The notes below the pieces were generated by a model. That model was not told the DNA's origin and ran no database searches. It saw only the letters and a program-made list of their open reading frames with translations. From contig NZ_LT968776.1 of NCBI RefSeq assembly GCF_900240975.1, forward strand, positions 3,097,092 through 3,161,091: DNA of 64,000 nucleotides. The letters run 5' to 3'. This DNA comes from Mycobacterium sp. 4858. GTDB taxonomy: Bacteria > Actinomycetota > Actinomycetes > Mycobacteriales > Mycobacteriaceae. Every line of letters begins with the position of its first letter. Positions within the stretch are counted from its first letter, which is position 1. Shown in pieces: positions 51,620 to 60,035 of the stretch. Both the position numbers and the translations under genes were made by a program.

Positions 51620-52434
51620 TGCAAGAAATCGACTTTCGACATTTTGAGCTGACCGCCGTCCCGCGCGAGGGCGACGCTGATCCGCCACACGACGGGTGGC
51701 CGATGCGTGTTGTCCGCATTGGTGACATCGGATTTCGCCGCCACAAGTACGACCGCTGAATTGTCGCTCATCGACTCGACAGCTACGGCTTCGACGGTGG
51801 CCTTGCTGCTCACCTTCGATTCCTCCGTCTGCTTGGCCATGATGGCTGACATCGCAGACATCTGGGCTTTGAAGTCACCCGTCGACTCGTCGATGATGCG
51901 CTGGTAGTCGTCCCTGGCATGGTTGGCGTCGATCGACATCAGCGCCGTGATCCGTTGCCGCGCTGCGGCAGTGACTTCCGCCGCGAGCTGTTGTCTGTGC
52001 ACGGTCGCCCGGTGCTGCCACACCATGTAACCGCTCGCCGCGAGGGAGCCGGACGCCAGCACGACGCCGACCGACGCGGCGATTGCTTTCCGGGACGGGG
52101 GTCGGAGCCACCGCGGTCGCCTCGGGCGCCGTGGCATCCGCAGTCGTGCCCGGATCGACTTTGCCGAGCGCTGCTCGACATCGGGGGCAGCGGTGTCGTC
52201 GTGCGCCTCGCCGGTTTCGGCTGCCGCGCGCAGCCTTGCGAGGCGCGCCCGAGCCTCCGCCGCCCGCGCTTCCGCCTCGGCGACTTCGTCTTCCGTGTCC
52301 GTGTCGGGTGCGATGGCGCCGGGATCGGCCCCTGAGCCCGACCGTGGTTCCGCGGGATCGGTCACGCCCGCCGGGCCGCCGCAATGGTCGGCGTCAGGCC
52401 CCTCCGGTTCGTGCACGGAGAAGGAGCTTATCAC
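51616..52434 (-). CDS. Mce-associated membrane protein (long type)
   Basis: This 272-residue protein has an N-terminal Ala/Glu/Asp-rich region (EVAEAEARAAEARARLARLR, probably coiled coil), a basic Arg/Pro-rich patch near residues 95-112, and one membrane helix (AIAASVGVVLASGSLAASGY). An exported domain follows with RIIDESTGDFKAQMSAMSAI. It has the same architecture as 32312-33169. GTG start. It probably forms a complex with the short-type protein downstream. Confidence 0.85.
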   Translation of the reverse strand: MISSFSVHEPEGPDADHCGGPAGVTDPAEPRSGSGADPGAIAPDTDTEDEVAEAEARAAEARARLARLRAAAETGEAHDDTAAPDVEQRSAKSIRARLRMPRRPRRPRWLRPPSRKAIAASVGVVLASGSLAASGYMVWQHRATVHRQQLAAEVTAAARQRITALMSIDANHARDDYQRIIDESTGDFKAQMSAMSAIMAKQTEESKVSSKATVEAVAVESMSDNSAVVLVAAKSDVTNADNTHRPPVVWRISVALARDGGQLKMSKVDFLQ

Positions 52435-52616
52435 TTGGGACCGGTGTCAACGGCGTCATCGATCAGCCGCAATCGTGGCTCCCACATGCGCAAATGTGCG
52501 CCTCCCGGGTGGCGACCCGTAGCCCCGTCGGGGCGGCCCGGCGCCGGCGGCCCTGCGGCCCGGCTGATCTTCTCCAACCAGGAGAATTTTCTTTTCAGGT
52601 GTGGCAAAGTAATCGC

Positions 52617-53018
52617 GTGCGATTCATCGTGGCGATGGCCGCCGCGTTGCTCGGCGCCGGTGTGCTGGCCGCGCCGCCATCGTCGGCCGGGCCGACTGTC
52701 TGTGACTACCCCGCCTGCACGCCGGGCATCATGCCGCATCAGGTTCTGGGCGCGCCTTGTGAGAACACCACCTACTACGCCTTCGGTGTCGCCGACGGAT
52801 ACGTCTCGTTCGCCTCCGAGCCCGGACGGCTGATGTTCTGCGGCTCGCCCAGGAGATACCAGCCGCGATGGTTCCGGTCACCACCGATGGCGGGCGTCAA
52901 GGAGGAAGGCGCCACCTGCCAGAACTACCAGAACTACGTCGCGCAGGCGCCGGACGGACTGTTCCTGGTCTGCTTCGCCCACGACGGTGTCATGACCTGG
53001 GTGCGCGCCGACACATAG
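52617..53018 (+). CDS. Small secreted Cys-containing protein
   Basis: This protein has 133 residues from GTG 52617, with a short signal peptide (RFIVAMAAALLGAGVLAAPP) probably cut after SSA near residue 25. The mature protein has six Cys (VCDYPACTPG, PCENT, MFCGSP, TCQNYQ, VCFAHDG), which suggests three disulfides. I do not recognise the family. It is convergent with the TetR gene at 53028. Confidence 0.72.
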   Translation: MRFIVAMAAALLGAGVLAAPPSSAGPTVCDYPACTPGIMPHQVLGAPCENTTYYAFGVADGYVSFASEPGRLMFCGSPRRYQPRWFRSPPMAGVKEEGATCQNYQNYVAQAPDGLFLVCFAHDGVMTWVRADT

Positions 53019-53027
53019 CCGCACTCG

Positions 53028-53630
53028 TCAGTCGGGGGCGTCCCGAGGCAGGCCGAGCAGGCGCCGGCTCAAATCGGTGACCCTGGTGAGCAATGTGTCG
53101 TCGTCGATGTCGGCGACGAGCGGATGCATGACAGCGGTGGCGAGCGCGCCGGAGAACATGGCCGCCTCGATCCGCCCGTCCAGACCCGCGTCGCTCAGCA
53201 ATACCCGGTACAGACGGTCCATGAAAAGTTGAAACGGCTTGTGCTCGGCCAGCAATCGGACGACGACGGGATCGAATTGCAGCGTGCGCACCAACCGGCG
53301 GTCGCGAACGGCCATCTCGATCACCCGCACCAATAGGGCATCTCGCGCCTGAGGCCCGTCGTCGTATGCTTCGGCCTCCTCGAGGGCCGGCTCGAGCCGG
53401 CCGAGTTCGCGCTCGGTCACGGCGATGACGATCTGCTCTTTGGTCCGAAACTGGTGGTAGACAGCGGCTTTCGTTATCCCGACGGCGTCGGCGATCATCT
53501 GCAGCGACGTACCGCTGACACCGTGCGCGGCGAAAAGCTCCAACGCGGCATCCAACACCCGCGTCCGGGCCGCGCTGTGCTCGATCAGCCGGAATTGCCC
53601 ACCGTTGACCTGCTCCCGCGCTGTGCCCAC
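53028..53630 (-). CDS. TetR-family transcriptional regulator
   Basis: This 200-residue TetR protein has its DNA-binding domain at residues 20-68, with the helix-turn-helix SLQMIADAVGITKAAVYHQF and the following TKEQIVIAV. It is divergent from the membrane-protein operon at 53730, with a perfect 26-bp palindrome between them. It is almost certainly the local repressor of that operon and of itself. Confidence 0.9.
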   Translation of the reverse strand: MGTAREQVNGGQFRLIEHSAARTRVLDAALELFAAHGVSGTSLQMIADAVGITKAAVYHQFRTKEQIVIAVTERELGRLEPALEEAEAYDDGPQARDALLVRVIEMAVRDRRLVRTLQFDPVVVRLLAEHKPFQLFMDRLYRVLLSDAGLDGRIEAAMFSGALATAVMHPLVADIDDDTLLTRVTDLSRRLLGLPRDAPD

Positions 53631-53658
53631 GCACAGAGACTAGACGATGCTATTGACT

Positions 53659-53684
53659 CGAAGCTAGCCGATCGGCTAGCTTCG
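53659..53684. promoter_or_regulatory. Perfect 26-bp palindromic operator
   Basis: The arm CGAAGCTAGCCGA is followed directly by its exact reverse complement. It is centred about 40 nt from the TetR start and 58 nt from the membrane-protein start. The size and position fit a TetR dimer-of-dimers operator. Confidence 0.8.
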
Positions 53685-53729
53685 CTGACTGGGCGTGTGG
53701 GTGGCCGATCTCGTAGGGGAGGGGTGCTG

Positions 53730-54515
53730 ATGTCCGACGCCGACGGTGGAGTTACTCAGGGTCGGGGCACGACGCGGGCGCCGCTGCGGCGGACCGACGG
53801 TGAGCTGATCCTGCTGTGGAGTCTGCCCGCCGCCCTGATCATTTGGATCGCCGCGTTCTTTCTCTTCCCGGGTTTCAACCCGCCGATGTCACCGACGATG
53901 CCGGCGGAACAGGTCGCCGCGTTCTACCGCGATCCGGCGCATCTCCCGGAGATTCGATACAGCATGATCCTGTTCAACTGGTTCGGGGTGTGCCTAGTCC
54001 CGATTCTGGCTTTGATCGTGCTGCAGCTCCGCAGGATGGCGCACCGAACGCCGATCTTCTCCTACGCGATGCTGGGTTGCGCGGCCGGCGGTCCGACCCT
54101 GTTCCTCGTCGCCAACGTCTGCTGGCTGCTGGCCGCCTTCCGGCCGGAGCGGAGCCCGGGGCTCACTCAGCTGCTCAACGATTTCGGCTGGATCACCTTC
54201 ACGATCCTCGTGCCCTTCCTGATCGGGCAGAGCGTGATACTCGCCGTGGCAATCTATTTCGACGATCAGCCGAGCCCGGTGTTCGGCCGCTGGGTGGCTC
54301 ACTTCAACCTTCTGTTGGCCGCCGCGCTGGTGCCCGCGGCGTTCGTCGGCGTCTCGCTGACCGGACCGCTGGCATGGGACGGCTTCTTGTCGTTCTGGGT
54401 GAAGAACGTCGCGATTGCCGTCTGGATCGTCGTGATGGGCGTCGTCTTGGGGCGCACCGTTTATCGCGAGCGCGCCGAGACCCACGGGCGGCCAGACCAA
54501 CTGGTCAACGCATGA
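53730..54515 (+). CDS. Multi-pass membrane protein of unknown function
   Basis: This 261-residue integral membrane protein has about six hydrophobic helices, the first at LILLWSLPAALIIWIAAFF (residues 26-44). The loop PGFNPPMSPTMPAEQVAAFY after helix 1 probably faces outward. I do not recognise the family. It is followed by a second unknown membrane protein with an ATGA overlap, then oxidase-subunit-like genes. It may be a carrier or a partner of the oxidase-like subunits. Confidence 0.75.
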   Translation: MSDADGGVTQGRGTTRAPLRRTDGELILLWSLPAALIIWIAAFFLFPGFNPPMSPTMPAEQVAAFYRDPAHLPEIRYSMILFNWFGVCLVPILALIVLQLRRMAHRTPIFSYAMLGCAAGGPTLFLVANVCWLLAAFRPERSPGLTQLLNDFGWITFTILVPFLIGQSVILAVAIYFDDQPSPVFGRWVAHFNLLLAAALVPAAFVGVSLTGPLAWDGFLSFWVKNVAIAVWIVVMGVVLGRTVYRERAETHGRPDQLVNA

Positions 54516-55324
54516 GCGCGGTGATCACACCGCCGACGTCCCCACCGCCGCCCCCCGCTGGAGCCCTGCCTCGCCGAATCCGTTGGCACGTGAGGCACAA
54601 CCCCAAACGGGAACTGTGGTTCGCGTGGGGGACGCTCATGCTGTTCTACAACATCTTCTTCCCGATGTTCTTCATCGTGGCGCAAGTCCAGCCCCCACCG
54701 GAGCCCACCTGGGACCTCGCCACACAGCTCCACTGGTTCTCCGAACGCCGTCTCGGGATACCGGTTGGCTTCGGCATCATCTTCGCCATCAGCGGCATGA
54801 TCGCGGTCAACAACGCCCTGATCGCATACTCGATGCGGCGCATGTCGGTCAGCCGAGCCTTTGGGTATTCGTATCTGCTCATCTATTCGCTCAGTGCGGT
54901 TCCCGGCATGCTGCTGCTCAACATCGCGCTGATCGTCGGCACGCTGCGACCCGAGCGCGACCCCGAAGCGATCGGTTGGCTTTACGACTTCGCCTTCCTG
55001 TCCTTCGACGGCACGATGGGGGTGTTCCTGATCGGCTCGCTGATCTGGATGGTCGCGATCCTGCTCGACAGGAACCGCGTGTTCCCCAAGTGGTTCGGCT
55101 ATCTGAACCTGTGCAACGCGCTGACCGAGGTGGTGGTGGCGCCGTGCTGGATCTTTCGGCGTGGCGTGTTCGCGTGGGATGGCGAGATCGCCTGGTGGCT
55201 GGACATGGTCGTATTCGGCGTTTACCAAGTCACTTTCATCGTCATGCTGTTTCACATGATCCGCCGCGAAGACTTCGGTACCGGGCGCCTGCCCGACCTG
55301 CCGCGAAGAGAGGCGGCTGCTTGA
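54512..55324 (+). CDS. Multi-pass membrane protein of unknown function
   Basis: This 270-residue membrane protein has a proline-rich cytoplasmic N terminus (TPPTSPPPPPAG) and about six helices. Both it and the preceding protein have an early extracytoplasmic loop followed by helix pairs, and they may be distant relatives. A conserved-looking region is RRGVFAWDGEIAWWLDM near residues 213-229. It is co-translated with its neighbours. Function unknown. Confidence 0.75.
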   Translation: MSAVITPPTSPPPPPAGALPRRIRWHVRHNPKRELWFAWGTLMLFYNIFFPMFFIVAQVQPPPEPTWDLATQLHWFSERRLGIPVGFGIIFAISGMIAVNNALIAYSMRRMSVSRAFGYSYLLIYSLSAVPGMLLLNIALIVGTLRPERDPEAIGWLYDFAFLSFDGTMGVFLIGSLIWMVAILLDRNRVFPKWFGYLNLCNALTEVVVAPCWIFRRGVFAWDGEIAWWLDMVVFGVYQVTFIVMLFHMIRREDFGTGRLPDLPRREAAA

Positions 55325-55902
55325 TGACCGACATGACCGACGGGGACCCACGGGCCAGATTCGTCCCGGGCCAACCGGACATGTGGGCCTTCGTGTTGTT
55401 CGAGACCCTGGTTTTCACCGCATATTTCGGCTTCTACCTGTTCTCCCGCGCTCGCAACCCCGAGCTCTTCCTGCACTCACAGGCGCAGCTCGACCTGCGC
55501 ATCGGGGTTTTCAACACCCTTGTCCTGCTGCTGAGCTCGTGGTCGGTCGCCCGCTGTGTCCAGTCCGCCCGCGCCGGCGCCTATCGTGCGGCGCTGCGAG
55601 ACGTGTTCGTCACGGCCGCATTCGCTGCGGCGTTCTCGTTCTTCAAGGTGTTCGAGTGGGCTCGGCTGGTGCACGCGGGAAATGGCCTGGGGAGCAACGA
55701 CTTCTTCACCTATTACTTCTTCCTCACCGGCATTCACTTCGTGCACCTGCTGATCGGCTTCGTCGCCCTCGGTGTCGTCGTCTACCAACTCCGAAGTCCG
55801 GCGCGGCGATCCCAGCAGAATGTCGAAACGTGTGCCACCTATTGGCACACCGTCGACTTCCTCTGGGTGCTCATCTTCGCGCTGCTGTACGTGGTGAGGT
55901 GA
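55324..55902 (+). CDS. Cytochrome c oxidase subunit III-like (NorE-like) protein
   Basis: This 192-residue protein has five membrane helices and matches the haem-copper oxidase subunit III family: MWAFVLFETLVFTAYFGFYLF near residues 20-40, TGIHFVHLLIGFVALG, and the closing CATYWHTVDFLWVLIFALLYV. The two missing N-terminal helices make it the short NorE type. No catalytic oxidase or nitric oxide reductase gene is present. The start overlaps the upstream stop (TGATG). Confidence 0.85.
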   Translation: MTDMTDGDPRARFVPGQPDMWAFVLFETLVFTAYFGFYLFSRARNPELFLHSQAQLDLRIGVFNTLVLLLSSWSVARCVQSARAGAYRAALRDVFVTAAFAAAFSFFKVFEWARLVHAGNGLGSNDFFTYYFFLTGIHFVHLLIGFVALGVVVYQLRSPARRSQQNVETCATYWHTVDFLWVLIFALLYVVR

Positions 55903-55905
55903 GAA

Positions 55906-56184
55906 GTGAAGTTCAACAAGCGGTTGCTGGGGGTATGGCTGATCCTGGCGTCGCTGACGCTGGCCTACCTATGGATCGACCATTCGGTCGGTACGGCGCC
56001 GAAATCCAGTGCGGTGGTCACGTCGAGCGTCATCGTGATCGCACTTGTCAAGGTGCGCATCATTTTTCGCGAGTTCATGGAGGTCCGCAACGCCCCGGCA
56101 CTGCTGGGTCGGCTGACCGACGCGTGGGTGGTCGCCATGGCCACCGCCCTGCTCGGCTGCTACTTCGTCGGCATGAGCCTGTGA
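55906..56184 (+). CDS. Cytochrome oxidase subunit IV-like (NorF-like) small membrane protein
   Basis: This 92-residue protein (GTG start) has three membrane helices, LLGVWLILASLTLAYLW, SAVVTSSVIVIALVKVRIIF and VAMATALLGCYFVG, separated by short charged loops. It resembles the prokaryotic oxidase subunit IV/NorF proteins that accompany NorE. It ends the operon and stops one base before the convergent P450 stop. Confidence 0.78.
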   Translation: MKFNKRLLGVWLILASLTLAYLWIDHSVGTAPKSSAVVTSSVIVIALVKVRIIFREFMEVRNAPALLGRLTDAWVVAMATALLGCYFVGMSL

Positions 56185-56185
56185 T

Positions 56186-57481
56186 TCAACCCGCGACCGC
56201 GACCGCGTCGGCGGTCGTGAACCTCAGGTGCAGTTCGGTCAGGCCGCGCAGGATGTACGTCGGCTCGTAGGTGTAGCGGCGGTCGGCGCTCGGACCGTGG
56301 TGGGCTTCGTCGATCTCGATGTGCGACATCCGGTCCAGCAGGCGCTCGATCGAGACGCGGCCCTCGACCCGGGCGAGCGGTCCGCCGGGGCACGAGTGGA
56401 CGCCGCGGGCGAACGCCATGTGTTCGCGCACGTTTCGTCGGTGCAGGTTGAATTCGTGTGGGTTGTCGAACCGGCGCGGGTCGCGATTGGCCGCACCCGG
56501 GAGCACCATCACCACGGTGCCGGCGGGGATGTCGACCCCACCGATGGCGGTCTTCTTGACGGCCAGTCGTGAATCGCTCTTGACGGGGCTGTCCATCCGC
56601 AGCGATTCCTCGATGAACCCGGGAATCAGGCCGCGGTCGTCGCGCAGCTCTTGCTGGATGTCCGGCCGGTCCCCGAGCACCTGCAGCGCCGCGCTGAGCA
56701 GCTTGGCGGTGGTTTCCTGGCCGGCGGCGAAGAGGAACGTCGCCGAGCGGACGACCTCGATGACGGGCGGCGTCGAGCCGTCGGGGTACTTCGCCGAAGC
56801 CAATGAGGTCAGGACGTCGTTGCGTGGCTCGCGTCGCCGATCCTCGATGTAGGTGCAGAACTTTTCGTCGAGCCACTCCAGCGGGTTGATGCCGACCGAC
56901 TCGTGGTCCAGCGCACCCACCCGCGCATCGGGGCGGTCGGCGCCCAAGACCTTGCGGAACTCCTTGTGGTCGGATTCCGGCACGCCCAGCAGGTCGGCGA
57001 TCACCAAGGTGGCGAACGGCTTTGAGTACTCGGCGATGAACTCGCACTCGCCGTTGCGCAGGAACTCGTCGAGCTGACGGTCGGCGAGGCGCCACATGAA
57101 TTCCTCGTTCTGCTTCAGGCGGCTGGGGGTCAGCAGCTTCGCCAGCACCGATCGCGCCTTGGTGTGGTCCGGCGGATCCATGGTGACCATGTGCTCGTTC
57201 ATCGGGAAAAAGCTGCGGTGCTGGTCGATCTGGGCACTGATGTCGTCGCCTTCGGGTTGGAAGGGCAACGGGGGGAACGGCCCGCCCAGGGCGACGATGT
57301 TGGAAAACGTCTCGGGGTCCTTATAGACCTCGCAGGCTTCGTCGTACCCGGTGACGGCGACGACGCCGTAATGGGGCAGCCGCAGCACCGGATTCTGACT
57401 GCGCAGGTAGTCGAAGTAGGGGTGGGGATCGGGGACCAGAGACGGATCGGTGAAGAAGTCGATCGACTCGTAGTTACTCAT
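56186..57481 (-). CDS. Cytochrome P450
   Basis: This 431-residue P450 starts at ATG 57481. It has LFAAGQETTAKLLSAALQV as the I helix, EESLRMDSP with ExxR, and AFARGVHSCPGGPLA with haem ligand C364. It is a clear paralogue of 15000-16271, sharing PTYILRGLTELHLRF and the DPHPYFDYLRSQNPV-type N terminus. Unlike the other three P450s it has no ferredoxin gene next to it. A TetR gene is divergent, with an unusual palindrome between. Confidence 0.93.
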   Translation of the reverse strand: MSNYESIDFFTDPSLVPDPHPYFDYLRSQNPVLRLPHYGVVAVTGYDEACEVYKDPETFSNIVALGGPFPPLPFQPEGDDISAQIDQHRSFFPMNEHMVTMDPPDHTKARSVLAKLLTPSRLKQNEEFMWRLADRQLDEFLRNGECEFIAEYSKPFATLVIADLLGVPESDHKEFRKVLGADRPDARVGALDHESVGINPLEWLDEKFCTYIEDRRREPRNDVLTSLASAKYPDGSTPPVIEVVRSATFLFAAGQETTAKLLSAALQVLGDRPDIQQELRDDRGLIPGFIEESLRMDSPVKSDSRLAVKKTAIGGVDIPAGTVVMVLPGAANRDPRRFDNPHEFNLHRRNVREHMAFARGVHSCPGGPLARVEGRVSIERLLDRMSHIEIDEAHHGPSADRRYTYEPTYILRGLTELHLRFTTADAVAVAG

Positions 57482-57556
57482 CGGATGTGCGTCTCCCTGG
57501 GCTGGGTTTACCGGTGGGGTTCGTCGGCATGCGAAACCGCCCCCGTTTCGAGAATC

Positions 57557-57576
57557 TGCTGAGCACCTGCTTAGCA
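57557..57576. promoter_or_regulatory. Tandem palindrome TGCTGAGCA-CC-TGCTTAGCA
   Basis: Each nine-base unit (TGCT-N-AGCA) is itself a palindrome, and the two units form a larger palindrome around CC. It lies 75 nt upstream of the P450 start and 89 nt upstream of the TetR start. This is a likely operator of the TetR protein at 57666. Confidence 0.6.
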
Positions 57577-57665
57577 TGGCGGGAATGTCGTGGTCAAGGT
57601 CACAACGCCGTGCCGCGCTACGATTTCCGTGGTCGCCACGCGATCGGGAGGGACGGAGTAGCGGG

Positions 57666-58367
57666 ATGACATCGGTCCGCAGGATCGGGGCGCCGGACGC
57701 GAAGAATCGCGGTCTGCTGCTCGACGCGGCCGAGCAGCTGATGCTCGACGAGGGCTACGCCGCAGTCACGTCCCGCCGCCTCGCGAACAAGGCGGGGCTT
57801 AAGCCGCAACTGGTGCACTATTACTTCCGCACCATGGAGGAGCTCTTCCTCGAGGTGTTCCGCCGCCGCGGCGAAGAAGCGCTCGCGGTGCACGCGCAGC
57901 TGATGAAGTCGCCGCAGCCGCTGTGGGCGTTGTGGCGATTCGGCACCGATCCCGCATTCACCCGGATTTCCATGGAATTCATGGCGTTGGCCAACCACCG
58001 CAAGGAATTGCGAGCCGAAATCGCTTACTATGCAGAACGTTTGCGTGAAGAGGAACGGCAAGCGGTGACGGCCGCTCTGCAGCGGTATGGGGTGGCTAAA
58101 GACGCGATGCCGCCGGTCGTGATTACCGTGCTCATGTCCAGCTTGTCGAGATTCCTGGTTCTTGAGCGGGCGATCGGCATGTCCGGTGGTCACGCCGAAA
58201 CGGTGCAACTAGTCGAAGAGCACCTGCGGCGCCTGGAAGGCGAACCGCAGCCGATCGATGGTGTGCCGCAGACCTGGGTCGTTCACCAGTTGCGCAGCGA
58301 ACAGAGCACGCCCTTGGGGCCGTCCTTGGATACGACCACGGCCCCGTCGACCGCCAGATCGCAGTGA
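57666..58367 (+). CDS. TetR-family transcriptional regulator
   Basis: This 233-residue TetR protein has the DNA-binding domain at residues 12-62, with SRRLANKAGLKPQLVHYYFRTMEELF as the recognition part (split at about residue 50). It is divergent from the P450 at 56186 and probably represses it. Its last 28 codons run antiparallel over the end of the secreted-protein gene at 58283, an 85-nt overlap; the low-complexity end (SLDTTTAPSTARSQ) may be accidental read-through. Confidence 0.87.
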   Translation: MTSVRRIGAPDAKNRGLLLDAAEQLMLDEGYAAVTSRRLANKAGLKPQLVHYYFRTMEELFLEVFRRRGEEALAVHAQLMKSPQPLWALWRFGTDPAFTRISMEFMALANHRKELRAEIAYYAERLREEERQAVTAALQRYGVAKDAMPPVVITVLMSSLSRFLVLERAIGMSGGHAETVQLVEEHLRRLEGEPQPIDGVPQTWVVHQLRSEQSTPLGPSLDTTTAPSTARSQ

Positions 58368-58708
58368 AGCCCCGGCGTGCCGGGCTCCGTACCCGTGCTC
58401 GCCACGACCATCGCGTAATCGTCGGGGTTCGACATGTCCAGGTCGAAGCTCCACGGCGTGCCGGGGCCGAGGTCGACATCGACGTGCGGCGTGAACGAGT
58501 AAGGGTTGTGGCTGTAATCGGAGAATTTCTCCGGCTGGTGGTCCAGGTAATAGATGTCGGTGTAGATCGGATTCTTCGCGGTCACGGTGTATTTGACGTG
58601 ATGCATGACCGGGTCGTCGGCCCGGGCGTGGCCGGCGCTCACGAGGGAACTGGTCGCACCCACCAGCAGCACCGATAGCGTCGTCGCGCCCGCCAGTCTG
58701 CCCCTCAT
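58283..58708 (-). CDS. Secreted MmpS-like protein
   Basis: This 141-residue protein has a Sec signal peptide (RGRLAGATTLSVLLVGATSS) cleaved near GHARA (residue 30). The mature domain has HHVKYTVTAKNPIYTDIYYLD at the start and CDLAVDGAVVVSKDGPKGVLCS at the end; the two Cys could pair. This resembles the beta-sandwich domain of MmpS accessory proteins, though without the membrane anchor. The ATG overlaps the enoyl-CoA hydratase stop. The assignment to MmpS-like is by pattern only. Confidence 0.7.
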   Translation of the reverse strand: MRGRLAGATTLSVLLVGATSSLVSAGHARADDPVMHHVKYTVTAKNPIYTDIYYLDHQPEKFSDYSHNPYSFTPHVDVDLGPGTPWSFDLDMSNPDDYAMVVASTGTEPGTPGLHCDLAVDGAVVVSKDGPKGVLCSLRNW

Positions 58709-59451
58709 CTCGCTCCTCCGGCCGCCCGCCGCGCACTCATGGTGCGGTTCATGACCCGCTCCGCGGCCCGCCAGTGCGCGTCGGCAACCCACAGCCGCGC
58801 AAAGGATGCTATCGCTTCGTCCGCCGAAACTCCGCTGATTACGCGCTTGATCTCGGTTGCCGGGTGGCGAGCCAGCGACCTCGCGATGGATTGCCATCCC
58901 TCGTCGAACTTGGCGCGCGGCAACACCCGGTCCACCAAGCCGATTCGCTCGGCCTCCTCCGCGGTGAGGGCGGTTCCGGTGCCGGCCAGCAACAGCGCCC
59001 GGCTCTTTCCGACGAGTTCGGCCAGCCGCTCGGCGCCACCCCAGGCCGGCATGATCTCCAGCTCGACCTGATTGAAGGCGATCTTGACGTCGTCGGCCGC
59101 CAGCCGGATGTCGGCCGCAACGGCGACCTCGGCGCCGCCACCGAAGGCGTGACCGTTCAGCGCGGCGATCACCGGAGCGGGGAAGCCGGCGAGCTGATCG
59201 CAGATCGCGCGCATCCGCTTGGCCATCGCCGCCGCATCCTCTTCGGTGCGCAGCGCGCGCAGCTCCTTGAGGTCGCCACCGGACACGAAAGCCCGATCAC
59301 CCGCGCCCTTGATCACCAGCGTCCTGGCGCCCGCCGCCGCGTCGAGCGCCTTTTCGAGCTGCTGCATGGTGTCCAGGGCGATGGCGTTGCGCGCGTGAGG
59401 CCGATCGATGGTCAGCACAGCCAACCCGTCGTCGATCTCCAGGTCCACCAT
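58705..59451 (-). CDS. Enoyl-CoA hydratase/isomerase
   Basis: This crotonase-family protein of 248 residues starts at ATG 59451, with AAGGAG upstream. It has the CoA-binding DRPHARNAIALDTM near residues 17-30, and the oxyanion segment SGGDLKEL and NGHAFGGGAEVAVAADIRLA. The second catalytic Glu position appears to be ELEIMPAWGGAERL. It would hydrate a 2-enoyl-CoA or isomerise its double bond. Co-translated with a secreted protein, which is an odd pairing. Confidence 0.88.
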   Translation of the reverse strand: MVDLEIDDGLAVLTIDRPHARNAIALDTMQQLEKALDAAAGARTLVIKGAGDRAFVSGGDLKELRALRTEEDAAAMAKRMRAICDQLAGFPAPVIAALNGHAFGGGAEVAVAADIRLAADDVKIAFNQVELEIMPAWGGAERLAELVGKSRALLLAGTGTALTAEEAERIGLVDRVLPRAKFDEGWQSIARSLARHPATEIKRVISGVSADEAIASFARLWVADAHWRAAERVMNRTMSARRAAGGAR

Positions 59452-59565
59452 GCGGCATCGCTCCTTGGACGAGAACAGACGATATCGGCATTTGTCTGAG
59501 GTGCAGAGAATAACATCGTCGCTGCAGGCCGAAGCGCTATCCGTCAGTGAAGACAGGGGTACCCC

Positions 59566-59988
59566 TTGCGGGATCGAATCGCGGCCGCGGTCGTGGCGGT
59601 GCTCGCAGTCACGGCCGCCGGCGCATGCACTCCGCGGCCGCCCACCCGGCTGTCCAGCACCGCCTCGGTGACGGTCAACGGAAACGAAACGACGTTCAAC
59701 GTCGTCAAGTGCGGTCAACTGCAATGGACCCGGACGATCGACATCGGCGGCGATTTCGCCGGAGCCAGAGTCGTCGTCGACGAGCAAGCGGACGCCGTCA
59801 GCGCGGAGTCGGTCCACATCCGCAACGTCAACGGCTTCACCGGCATGTACTCGCGGGGCGGAGAGGGTGACGCGGATACCAGGCTGAGCGGAGACAGGTT
59901 CACCATCACCGGCACCGCGCACGGCTACAGGTCCGACAAGCCCAACGAGCCGGCCACCGCGACCTTCAAAATCATCGCCACCTGCTGA
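59566..59988 (+). CDS. LpqH-family (19 kDa-type) lipoprotein
   Basis: This 140-residue lipoprotein has a signal peptide ending in the lipobox AGAC (Cys near residue 21). The mature domain follows the pattern of the mycobacterial 19 kDa antigen family: VTVNGNETTFNVVKCGQLQW, a second Cys at the C terminus (IIATC), and TITGTAHGY. Those two Cys normally form a disulfide. The start appears to be TTG at 59566. The role of the family is unclear; surface exposure is likely. Confidence 0.85.
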   Translation: MRDRIAAAVVAVLAVTAAGACTPRPPTRLSSTASVTVNGNETTFNVVKCGQLQWTRTIDIGGDFAGARVVVDEQADAVSAESVHIRNVNGFTGMYSRGGEGDADTRLSGDRFTITGTAHGYRSDKPNEPATATFKIIATC

Positions 59989-60035
59989 CGGGTTCCCGCG
60001 CAATGGCGGGGGCCCGTTGCGGTTCGATGCCATGA

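Noticed and set aside
52582-52596. GAGAATTTTCTTTTC before the secreted protein at 52617
   Set aside because: Only the left half matches; the right half has two mismatches and an unrelated composition.
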